41,813 bases of DNA from Sulfitobacter sp. (GTDB lineage Bacteria; Pseudomonadota; Alphaproteobacteria; Rhodobacterales; Rhodobacteraceae), in NCBI GenBank assembly GCA_017854855.1, contig JAFMGZ010000020.1, forward strand, positions 1-41,813, written 5' to 3'. The notes under the pieces are model-generated. The model did not search any database and was not told the DNA's origin. It was given only the letters and a program-made list of their open reading frames with translations. Below are positions 1 to 7,663 of this stretch, piece by piece. Both the position numbers and the translations under genes were made by a program. Position 1 is the stretch's first letter, and each line of letters starts with the position of its first letter.

Positions 1-15
1 TCCGGGCAATCGTAT

Positions 16-48
16 GTACGCGCGGTGTACGTCCGGTGTACGCGCTGT
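16..48. repeat. Three tandem 11-bp direct repeats
   Basis: Three consecutive 11-bp units lie at 16-26, 27-37 and 38-48. They share the pattern GTACGNNCNGT, as GTACGCGCGGT, GTACGTCCGGT and GTACGCGCTGT. They sit at the window edge, downstream of the photolyase stop on the minus strand. The unit length is close to one helical turn, which would suit a protein-binding array, but that is inference. The remainder of 1-134 shows no convincing gene. Confidence 0.45.
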
Positions 49-134
49 GCATGCGTCAAAGCCCTGTTTTGCAGGCCGTTAACCGTGATTCGCCCCACCT
101 GCTGTGCAAAAACGTAAGACCGTTGCGCGTACGC

Positions 135-1661
135 TCAGACCACCTCGCCCGCGTCCAGTCGGGCCAGCCATTTTTCCGCGTCCTCCAGCACCGTTTCGCG
201 CCGTTCCGCGTCCATCCTATCCCAGGTTCGGTACATGTTTCCCATACGTGCATTGTTGGAAAAACGGTCCCTGTGGCGGTCCAGAAAATGCCAGTACAGC
301 AGGTTGAACGGGCATGCTTTCTCTCCGGTTTTTGCGCTGACCTTATAGCTGCATCCCTTGCAATAATCCGACATCCGGTTGATGTAAGCCCCTGAAGACA
401 CATAAGGTTTTGACGCAATCACCCCGCCGTCGGCGAACTGGCTCATGCCCAATGTGTTGGGGCTTTCCACCCATTCAAAGGCGTCCACATAGACCCCCAG
501 GTACCATTCATGCACCTGCGCCGGATCGACCCCCGCCAGCAGCGCAAAGTTGCCCGTCACCATCAGCCGCTGGATGTGATGCGCATAACCGTGTTCGCGC
601 GTCTGCCCCACCGCGTGGCGGATACAGTTCATCCTGGTCTCTGACCCCCAGTAAAACGCGGGCAATTCCCGTTTATGTTTCAACAGGTTACGTTCGGTAT
701 AGCTGGGCCCTTCCAGAAAATAGATGCCCCGCACATATTCCCGCCAGCCGATGATTTGCCGGATGAACCCTTCCGCCGCATTGATCGGAACGTCGCCGTT
801 TTTCCAAGCCTTTTCAACGGCCTGACAAACCTCCAGCGGGTTCAGCAACCCGATGTTCAGATAGGGCGACAGCACCGCGTGGTACAAGAACGGCTGCCCC
901 GCCAGCATCGCGTCCTGATAATCCCCGAACTTGGGCAGCGCTTCTTTCACGAAATGTGCCAAAGCCTGCAGCGCCTGCGCCCGCGTCGTGGCAAAGCCAA
1001 AGGGCCGTAACTCCCCGAAATGCTTGCCAAATCGCGCCTCAACCAGCGCCAGAACCTCCTCCACCTCGGCGTCCGTTTCGAACCACAATGGCCCCTCTCC
1101 GGTCACCTCGTCCGGTGCGGGCTTGCGGTTGTCATGGTCATAATTCCATTTGTCTCCGGCGGGTTTGTCCCCCTCCATCAAAAGCCCGGTTTTGCGGCGC
1201 ATATCGCGGTAAAAATATTCCATGCGCAACGCTTTGCGCCCCTCGGCCCAGCCCTCAAACTCCGCGTGACTGGCAATAAACCGATCATCAGACAACATCC
1301 GCAACTCGAACGGCCCATCCGTCAACTCACCAATCAGCCGCCACTCCCCCGGCTCGGTGCAAATCACCTCCGTCGCGCCTGTCTCCTCGGCGCGGCGCAG
1401 CAGCTCTCCCACGATGCTTCCGGCGTTGGCGCTATCATCCAGCTGGCCATAGCGCACATCCCAGCCATCTGCCTGTAATGCCTTGGAAAACTTACGCATC
1501 GCGGCAAAGATCAATGCGATCTTCTTGGGGTGATGCCTGACGTATTCTGCCTCATCCGCCACTTCGGCCATGACCACGATATCGCGGGTCTTGTCGGCCT
1601 CACGCAGCGCGCTCAGCCCTTCGGACAGTTGATCCCCAAGGACCAGAACAAGGCGGCTCAC
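135..1661 (-). CDS. Iron-sulfur cryptochrome/photolyase (FeS-BCP, CryB/PhrB type)
   Basis: This 508-residue flavoprotein belongs to the bacterial family typified by Agrobacterium PhrB, a (6-4) photolyase, and Rhodobacter CryB. An N-terminal alpha/beta domain starting LVLVLGDQLSEGL precedes a helical FAD-binding half. Four cysteines, C346, C434, C437 and C450 (motif CKGC then ACPF), match the spacing of the family's [4Fe-4S] ligands. The family uses FAD and a lumazine antenna to repair UV lesions or sense blue light. The GTG start at 1661 is chosen because it overlaps the upstream SDR stop as GTGA, implying translational coupling. A longer reading to 1835 would run through the SDR gene and lacks the family's N-terminus. 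Family assignment is firm; whether it acts as repair enzyme or photoreceptor is open. Confidence 0.95.
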   Translation of the reverse strand: MSRLVLVLGDQLSEGLSALREADKTRDIVVMAEVADEAEYVRHHPKKIALIFAAMRKFSKALQADGWDVRYGQLDDSANAGSIVGELLRRAEETGATEVICTEPGEWRLIGELTDGPFELRMLSDDRFIASHAEFEGWAEGRKALRMEYFYRDMRRKTGLLMEGDKPAGDKWNYDHDNRKPAPDEVTGEGPLWFETDAEVEEVLALVEARFGKHFGELRPFGFATTRAQALQALAHFVKEALPKFGDYQDAMLAGQPFLYHAVLSPYLNIGLLNPLEVCQAVEKAWKNGDVPINAAEGFIRQIIGWREYVRGIYFLEGPSYTERNLLKHKRELPAFYWGSETRMNCIRHAVGQTREHGYAHHIQRLMVTGNFALLAGVDPAQVHEWYLGVYVDAFEWVESPNTLGMSQFADGGVIASKPYVSSGAYINRMSDYCKGCSYKVSAKTGEKACPFNLLYWHFLDRHRDRFSNNARMGNMYRTWDRMDAERRETVLEDAEKWLARLDAGEVV

Positions 1662-2323
1662 CACGGCACCGCCTTTCCGGCCCAGTCGTAGAATTGACCG
1701 GTATTCTCGGGCGTCAGACCGTCCATCACCCGCAGCAAATTCTGCGCGGCCTCTTGGGCTGGAACGGCCGGATGGCGGCCCAGGTATTTCTCGGTAAAGG
1801 CGGTCTGAACCGTACCGGGGTGCAGCGCCACACAAATGCTGTGCTTGTGGGTCCGGGCCAGTTCAATCGCGGCGGTATGCACCACCTGATTAACCGCCGC
1901 CTTGGCGCTGCGATAGCTGATCCAGCCGCCGATCCGGTTATCCCCGATGGACCCGACCCGCGCCGACAACACCGCCAGAACCCCGCGCCGGTCGCGCGGC
2001 AACAGATCATGCGCCCGCGCCAGCACCAGCGCCGGACCAACCGCGTTCAGGGCGAATTGATCCAGCATCGCCTGGGCATCAATCGCGCGGATGCTCTTCT
2101 CTGGTGCGGCACCGTTGATCTCAAGCGCGCCGGTGGCGATGACGATCCGGTCAAACACCCCAAGGTCCTTATTTATATGGTCTTTCACGCTTTGTGGATC
2201 GGTAATATCAAACCCGTCCACGCGGCGCGACACCTGTGTAACGCGCTCTCCTGCGGCGGTGCAGGCGGCGGACAATGCCGCGCCGATCCCGCCCGACGCC
2301 CCTATGATCAATGTCTGTTTCAT
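1658..2323 (-). CDS. Short-chain dehydrogenase/reductase (C-factor-like SDR)
   Basis: This 221-residue Rossmann-fold oxidoreductase carries the cofactor loop GASGGIG near residue 8. It also has the SDR active-site pattern Y-x-x-x-K in YRSAKAAV, with a serine upstream in VLSARVGS. It is shorter than classical 250-residue SDRs and resembles the CsgA/C-factor subgroup. The substrate cannot be read from the sequence. The start MKQTLIIGASGG is chosen because the glycine loop directly follows, as is usual; a longer reading to 2479 adds an unrelated tail. The stop overlaps the photolyase GTG by 4 bp, so the two are almost certainly cotranscribed. That invites, but does not prove, a shared light- or stress-related role. 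Confidence 0.92.
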   Translation of the reverse strand: MKQTLIIGASGGIGAALSAACTAAGERVTQVSRRVDGFDITDPQSVKDHINKDLGVFDRIVIATGALEINGAAPEKSIRAIDAQAMLDQFALNAVGPALVLARAHDLLPRDRRGVLAVLSARVGSIGDNRIGGWISYRSAKAAVNQVVHTAAIELARTHKHSICVALHPGTVQTAFTEKYLGRHPAVPAQEAAQNLLRVMDGLTPENTGQFYDWAGKAVPW

Positions 2324-2440
2324 GCGCAGGGACGTAGCGGGAAAAGGCCCACCTTCAATGGAGCAGGTCTGCGAAATTATGCCAAAGCGAGGTGTCAAAA
2401 CAAAGGGCAATATCCCCCTTCCCATTTGAAAACACATCCT

Positions 2441-2446
2441 TATAAC
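2441..2446 (+). promoter_or_regulatory. Candidate -10 element for the leuA leader transcript
   Basis: TATAAC lies with its last base 7 nt before the A of the leader ATG at 2454. If it is a sigma-70 type -10 box, transcription would begin at or very near that ATG, making the leader message leaderless. This agrees with the lack of any Shine-Dalgarno before 2454. The matching -35 region (about 2418-2424, TTCCCA-like) is weak, so this is a candidate only. Confidence 0.35.
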
Positions 2447-2453
2447 TGTGCCC

Positions 2454-2540
2454 ATGACACAGGTCGCCCATATCCCCACTTTGCCGCTGATCCCTGCGGC
2501 TGCGCCATGTGCATCCCTACTGCTGCTAATCCGCCTCTGA
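2454..2540 (+). CDS. leuL: Leucine-rich leader peptide of leuA (28 aa)
   Basis: A 28-codon ORF ends in Ser-Leu-Leu-Leu-Leu-Ile-Arg-Leu-stop and lies 79 nt before the leuA start used here. Four consecutive leucine codons (CTA CTG CTG CTA) at 2517-2528 include two CTA codons, which should be rare in this G+C-rich genome, as expected where ribosome stalling senses Leu-tRNA. The stop codon falls inside the 5' arm of a perfect hairpin. No Shine-Dalgarno is visible; a -10-like TATAAC 7 nt upstream suggests leaderless translation. An in-frame GTG at 2448 is an alternative start. Leader-peptide control of leuA is known in proteobacteria generally. The call here rests on composition and position. Confidence 0.7.
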   Translation: MTQVAHIPTLPLIPAAAPCASLLLLIRL

Positions 2541-2570
2541 GCGTGCCATTCCGGCGCGTCCGCTCAGAGG
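2534..2570 (+). promoter_or_regulatory. leuA attenuator-like hairpin
   Basis: CCTCTGAGCG (2534-2543) pairs perfectly with CGCTCAGAGG (2561-2570) around a 17-nt loop. The 5' arm contains the leader-peptide stop codon. The 3' arm contains AGAGG, which sits 4 nt before an in-frame ATG at 2575. No U-run follows, so it is not a standard intrinsic terminator; sequestering the ribosome-binding site or controlling Rho access is more plausible. A rival pairing is possible between the loop (2553-2558, GGCGCG) and 2501-2506 (TGCGCC), which a stalled ribosome would affect. Confidence 0.6.
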
Positions 2571-2619
2571 GCTCATGACCGCGCCATGGATTGAACAGCA
2601 GCAAACGAAAGAACCCGAC

Positions 2620-4188
2620 ATGACAGACACAACACAACAAGACCGCGTCTTGATCTTTGACACCACCCTGCGCGATGGCGAACAAAGTCCCGGTGCCACC
2701 ATGACCCATGCCGAAAAGCTGGAGATCGCGGGGCTTTTGGACGAAATGGGCGTCGATATCATCGAGGCCGGTTTTCCCATCGCCTCTGAAGGTGATTTCG
2801 CAGCCGTCAGCGAAATTGCGAAAAATTCAAAGAATTCAGTAATCTGCGGCCTTGCCCGCGCACAGTTCGGCGATATCGACCGCTGCTGGGAGGCCGTAAA
2901 ACACGCAGCCCAGCCGCGCATCCATACCTTCATCGGCACCTCGCCTCTGCACCGCGCCATTCCCAATCTGACCATGGATGAAATGGCCGACCGCATCCAC
3001 GAGACAGTCAGCCACGCCCGCAATCTGTGCGACAACGTGCAATGGTCCCCGATGGACGCGACCCGGACAGAACTGGACTATCTCTACCGCACCGTCGAAA
3101 TCGCGATCAAGGCCGGTGCCACCACGATCAATATCCCCGACACCGTAGGCTATACCGCCCCGCGCGAAAGCGCAGAGCTGATCCGCAAACTGCTGGAGAA
3201 CGTGCCCGGCGCGGATGAGATCATCTTTGCCACCCACTGCCATAACGACCTGGGCATGGCCACCGCCAACAGCCTTGCAGCCGTTGAAGCAGGCGCGCGT
3301 CAAATTGAGTGTACAATCAACGGCTTGGGTGAACGCGCAGGCAATACCGCCCTCGAAGAGGTGGTAATGGCCCTGCGCGTACGCAATGACATCATGCCCT
3401 ACCGGACCCAGATCGACGCCACCAAGATCATGAACATCTCGCGGCGGGTCGCGGCGGTTTCGGGCTTTGCGGTACAGTTCAACAAGGCCATCGTGGGCAA
3501 GAACGCCTTTGCCCATGAAAGCGGCATCCATCAGGATGGCATGCTGAAAAACGCCGAGACCTTTGAGATTATGCGCCCCGAGGACGTGGGCCTGTCCGAG
3601 ACAAATATCGTCATGGGCAAACACTCTGGCCGGGCGGCATTGCGCTCCAAGCTGGAAGATCTGGGGTTCGAGTTGGGTGACAACCAGCTCAAGGATGTCT
3701 TTGTCCGGTTCAAGGAACTGGCAGATCGCAAAAAGGAAATCTACGAGGATGACCTTATCGCGCTGATGCGGACCTCCACTGACCCCGAGGAAGACCGGGT
3801 CAAGCTGGTGTCCATGCAGGTGGTCTGCGGCACGATGGGGCCGCAGAAAGCCGACATGGTGCTGAGCGTTGATGGCCAGGAACACAGCACCAGCCAGACC
3901 GGTGACGGCCCGGTGGATGCAGCGTTCAACTGCGTCAAGGCGCTGGTACCGCATAATGCCAGACTGCAACTCTATCAGGTGCATGCGGTAACCGAAGGCA
4001 CCGATGCGCAGGCGACCGTCTCTGTCCGGATGGAAGAAGACGGGCGGATCGTGACAGGGCAATCAGCAGATACCGATACGGTTGTCTCTTCGACCCGCGC
4101 CTACATCCATGCGCTCAACCGCCTGCTGGTGCGCCGCGAAAAGGGCGGCACCGACAAGCGCGAAGTCAGCTACAAAGACATAAGCTGA
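2620..4188 (+). CDS. leuA: 2-isopropylmalate synthase
   Basis: LeuA condenses acetyl-CoA with 2-oxoisovalerate, the first committed step of leucine synthesis. The protein has 522 residues from the ATG at 2620. The TIM-barrel HMGL-like domain opens with DTTLRDGEQSPG and carries the metal-binding HCHNDLG motif. The C-terminal third is the LeuA regulatory domain that normally gives leucine feedback inhibition. An in-frame ATG at 2575 would add 15 residues; it has a better Shine-Dalgarno (AGAGG) but that lies in the leader hairpin. The 2620 start gives the usual family length. It is the only leucine gene here and is followed by two hairpins. Confidence 0.97.
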   Translation: MTDTTQQDRVLIFDTTLRDGEQSPGATMTHAEKLEIAGLLDEMGVDIIEAGFPIASEGDFAAVSEIAKNSKNSVICGLARAQFGDIDRCWEAVKHAAQPRIHTFIGTSPLHRAIPNLTMDEMADRIHETVSHARNLCDNVQWSPMDATRTELDYLYRTVEIAIKAGATTINIPDTVGYTAPRESAELIRKLLENVPGADEIIFATHCHNDLGMATANSLAAVEAGARQIECTINGLGERAGNTALEEVVMALRVRNDIMPYRTQIDATKIMNISRRVAAVSGFAVQFNKAIVGKNAFAHESGIHQDGMLKNAETFEIMRPEDVGLSETNIVMGKHSGRAALRSKLEDLGFELGDNQLKDVFVRFKELADRKKEIYEDDLIALMRTSTDPEEDRVKLVSMQVVCGTMGPQKADMVLSVDGQEHSTSQTGDGPVDAAFNCVKALVPHNARLQLYQVHAVTEGTDAQATVSVRMEEDGRIVTGQSADTDTVVSSTRAYIHALNRLLVRREKGGTDKREVSYKDIS

Positions 4189-4197
4189 GACACGTCA

Positions 4198-4233
4198 GCC
4201 TAAGGTGCAACAAGCAATTGATGCGCCTTAGGC
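4198..4233 (+). terminator. Hairpin directly after leuA
   Basis: A 12-bp stem including one G-U pair joins 4198-4209 to 4222-4233 around a 12-nt loop, starting 9 nt after the leuA stop. No U-run follows. It stands just ahead of a much stronger palindrome, so it may act as an RNA 3'-end stabiliser rather than as the terminator itself. Confidence 0.5.
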
Positions 4234-4239
4234 CAAAGT

Positions 4240-4306
4240 TGCTGATGAGTATTTGGGCAAAAAGGAGCCAAGGCCCCGCTCCTTTTTGCCCAAATACTCA
4301 TCAGCA
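4240..4306. terminator. 29-bp perfect palindrome, bidirectional terminator
   Basis: Arms 4240-4268 and 4278-4306 are exact reverse complements over 29 bp, with a 9-nt loop. The arm carries TGCTGATGAGTATTTGGGC followed by a run of five A; its complement gives a T-run inside the stem on either strand. It lies between convergent leuA and the glyoxalase-fold gene, the right place for a two-way terminator. From memory, related GAGTATTTGG-containing palindromes recur in Rhodobacterales genomes; this is not verified here. Confidence 0.8.
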
Positions 4307-4359
4307 GGTGCTCCGCGCGCAGACCTCTGGCGGGCTATACTAACCTCTGCGTGACGTCT

Positions 4360-4947
4360 CTATCTGGGATAGGGGTTTTTGGGGTCGCGGTCTGTACTGA
4401 GGGATGCTTGACCTCGCTCAACAATCATCACCGCCGCATCAGCCAGATGTTCACGTTCAATCGCATGCGCGCCCCTCGCGACCCGCAGCTTATGCGCCTC
4501 CAGCATGACCTCTGCATGGCTGGAGCCACGCGGCGGAATGAAGGTGTAGCAGGCCAGTTCGATCAACAGGCCCAAGGGGTCCTTGAAATAGATCGAATGC
4601 ATGAACCCGCGGTCCTTGATCCCGGAATTGGAGACGCCGCGTTCCGCCAGCCGGTCCAGAACCTGATCAAACATGGCGCGGTCCAGTTCAAAGGCGATAT
4701 GATGCACACAGCCGGGATCGGTTGGCGTGCGGTCATGCACGGGTTTGCGGTTCTCATTGCTGAAGATCGTGATCAGACGGCCATCGCCGGGATCAAAGTA
4801 CAGATGACCCTCGTCGGGATTGTCAAGATTGGGCTGGTCAAAGATAAAGGGCATGCCAAGCACGCCTTCCCAGAAATCAATGCTGCTTTGCCGGTCTGCC
4901 CCGGTCAATGTGATATGGTGCACCCCAAGGCTCTGGATTTTCTTCAT
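4360..4947 (-). CDS. VOC/glyoxalase-fold family protein
   Basis: This 195-residue vicinal-oxygen-chelate protein begins MKKIQSLGVHHITLTGAD. Likely metal ligands of the two beta-alpha-beta-beta-beta modules are seen in LGVHHITL (His), VHHIAFEL (His) and GLLIELACY (Glu). The residues after about 140 form an extra helical tail beyond the usual catalytic core. The start at 4947 is preferred for its GAGGGAAGAG Shine-Dalgarno and the immediate VOC fold; a longer reading to 4992 is possible. The fold hosts ring-cleaving dioxygenases, glyoxalases and isomerases, so the reaction is undetermined. It appears monocistronic, convergent with leuA and divergent from mreB. Confidence 0.88.
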   Translation of the reverse strand: MKKIQSLGVHHITLTGADRQSSIDFWEGVLGMPFIFDQPNLDNPDEGHLYFDPGDGRLITIFSNENRKPVHDRTPTDPGCVHHIAFELDRAMFDQVLDRLAERGVSNSGIKDRGFMHSIYFKDPLGLLIELACYTFIPPRGSSHAEVMLEAHKLRVARGAHAIEREHLADAAVMIVERGQASLSTDRDPKNPYPR

Positions 4948-5027
4948 TTTGCGACTCTTCCCTCTATCATGGTTGCCCCTACCATAGCGCACCGGCGGGG
5001 AGATGCCTAAGGGTTCGAAAGACCCCC

Positions 5028-5056
5028 TTTCACCTGCCCTGCCTGATCCCTATAAG
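5028..5056 (+). promoter_or_regulatory. Weak candidate promoter for the mre operon
   Basis: TATAAG at 5051-5056 lies 64 nt before the mreB ATG and could be a -10 box. The hexamer 17 bp upstream (5028-5033, TTTCAC) is a poor -35. This is the only recognisable promoter-like pair in the 172-bp divergent region. Confidence 0.25.
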
Positions 5057-5077
5057 TGCCCTGATCCCGCCTCGTAA

Positions 5078-6166
<1,089 letters not shown>

Positions 6167-6218
6167 TCTTTGCTAGGCTGACCCAACGTCCCTTCCAAAG
6201 GGCAGGAGCGCATGGACA

Positions 6219-7115
6219 ATGGCAAGTGACCGTTCAAACGGCAGTGATTACACGGGACCGCTAAGGCGGCTTTTGCTGGTTGTTCTAATTTTGCTACTGG
6301 GGGCCACATTCCTGCTCTGGCGGATCGACAGCCCCCGTGTGGAACGGTTTCGCGCGCAGGTGACCGACAGGCTGGTGCCCAATCTTGACTGGGCCATGGC
6401 ACCGGTCACAGGCGCGATCAACCTGCTGCGGGATTTCCAGTCGTATCAGCGCCTTTCGGAACAAAACAAGGAGCTGCGCAGCGAATTGCGCCAGATGCAA
6501 GCCTGGAAGGAAGCCGCCCTGCAGTTGGAACAGGAAAATGCGCGTTTGCTGGATCTGAACAAGGTTCGGCTTGATCCGCGCCTGACGTTCATCACCGGGG
6601 TGGTTCTGGCAGACTCCGGCTCGCCTTTCCGGCAATCCGTGCTGTTGAATGTTGGCAGCCGTGACGGGCTGGTCGATGGCTGGGCCACCATGGACGGTAT
6701 CGGGCTTGTGGGACGCATCTCTGGGGTGGGGCAGAATACCGCGCGGGTGATCCTGCTGACCGATGCCTCCAGCCGTATTCCTGCACTGATCCAGCCCTCG
6801 GGTCAGCGGGCGATCGTGGCGGGGGATAATTCTGCCGCACCACCGATTGATTTTCTGGAAAACCCTGACCTTGTGCGCCCGGGCGACAGGGTGATCTCTT
6901 CGGGGGATGGCGGCGTGTTTCCGGCGGGCCTGTTGATTGGCCAGGTTGCCGCAGACCCCGGCGGGCGTTTGCGCGTAAGGCTGTCGGCGGATTATGAGCG
7001 GCTGGAGTTTTTGCGGGTGCTGCGCCATTACGGTACCGAAAACGTCACCGATACGGCCCAGATCATCACGCAGGACGGCCCCCTTGTTCAACCCGGCGAG
7101 GGGATCAGCGAATGA
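6219..7115 (+). CDS. mreC: Rod shape-determining protein MreC
   Basis: MreC is a bitopic periplasmic scaffold of the elongasome that activates PBP2/RodA. The 298-residue protein has a single N-terminal membrane helix (about residues 14-32, LLLVVLILLLGATFLLW). A coiled coil follows at about 70-100 (QRLSEQNKELRSELRQMQ), then the beta-rich MreC core with GSRDGLVDGWATMDGIGLVG. AGGAG at 6204-6208 supports the start, with spacing slightly long at 10 nt. The stop overlaps the mreD ATG as ATGA. Confidence 0.96.
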   Translation: MASDRSNGSDYTGPLRRLLLVVLILLLGATFLLWRIDSPRVERFRAQVTDRLVPNLDWAMAPVTGAINLLRDFQSYQRLSEQNKELRSELRQMQAWKEAALQLEQENARLLDLNKVRLDPRLTFITGVVLADSGSPFRQSVLLNVGSRDGLVDGWATMDGIGLVGRISGVGQNTARVILLTDASSRIPALIQPSGQRAIVAGDNSAAPPIDFLENPDLVRPGDRVISSGDGGVFPAGLLIGQVAADPGGRLRVRLSADYERLEFLRVLRHYGTENVTDTAQIITQDGPLVQPGEGISE

Positions 7116-7651
7116 ATGACCTGTCCCAGACCCGGCTTTGGCTGATGCGCGGATCCTTCATGCTGCTGACCGTATTGATCCTGTTTTTCCAGTTGCTCCC
7201 GCTTGAGACGACGCCGCGCATTTGGGCGGGACCGGATTTGCTGCTGTGCTTTGCCATGGCCTGGAGCATGAGGCGGCCTGAATATGTGCCGCCCCTGGCC
7301 CTTGCGCTTGCCTTTTTGCTGGCGGATTTGCTGCTGCAACGCCCTCCGGGGCTTTGGGCCATGTTTGCGCTGATGGCCTGTGAGAACCTGAAATCGCGGG
7401 GCCGGTCCCTGCGTGATGCAAATTTTGCCGCCGAATGGATCACCGTTGGTTTGATCATCCTGGTGATCACGGTGTTTGAACGGCTTGTGCTGGGGTTGGT
7501 GCTGGTGGATCTGCCGCTGCTGACGCTCACGCTGTCAGAGCTGGGGATGACGCTGCTGTTCTATCCTTTGGTCGTTGCGATCACGCATTTCCTGATGGGC
7601 GTCCGCAAGACGGCACCGGGGGATTTGGACGCATTGGGCCAACGGGTCTGA
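7112..7651 (+). CDS. mreD: Rod shape-determining protein MreD
   Basis: This 179-residue polytopic membrane protein has about five hydrophobic segments and few charged residues. It fits MreD, the small integral membrane partner of MreC and PBP2. Sequence conservation in MreD is low, so position between mreC (4-bp ATGA overlap) and mrdA is the strongest evidence. Confidence 0.92.
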   Translation: MNDLSQTRLWLMRGSFMLLTVLILFFQLLPLETTPRIWAGPDLLLCFAMAWSMRRPEYVPPLALALAFLLADLLLQRPPGLWAMFALMACENLKSRGRSLRDANFAAEWITVGLIILVITVFERLVLGLVLVDLPLLTLTLSELGMTLLFYPLVVAITHFLMGVRKTAPGDLDALGQRV

Positions 7652-7663
7652 GGAGTTGACGAT

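Noticed and set aside
2440..2709. 89-codon minus-strand frame across the leuA leader
   Set aside because: It runs opposite both the leader peptide and the leuA start; the leucine codons plus hairpin explain the region better.
2836..4062. 408-codon open frame antisense to leuA
   Set aside because: It lies wholly opposite leuA, has no recognisable family and arises from high G+C codon bias; leuA motifs are intact on the other strand.
4240..4306. Insertion-sequence end or transposon terminal repeat
   Set aside because: There is no transposase or target duplication, and the palindrome sits exactly between convergent genes with a 9-nt loop.
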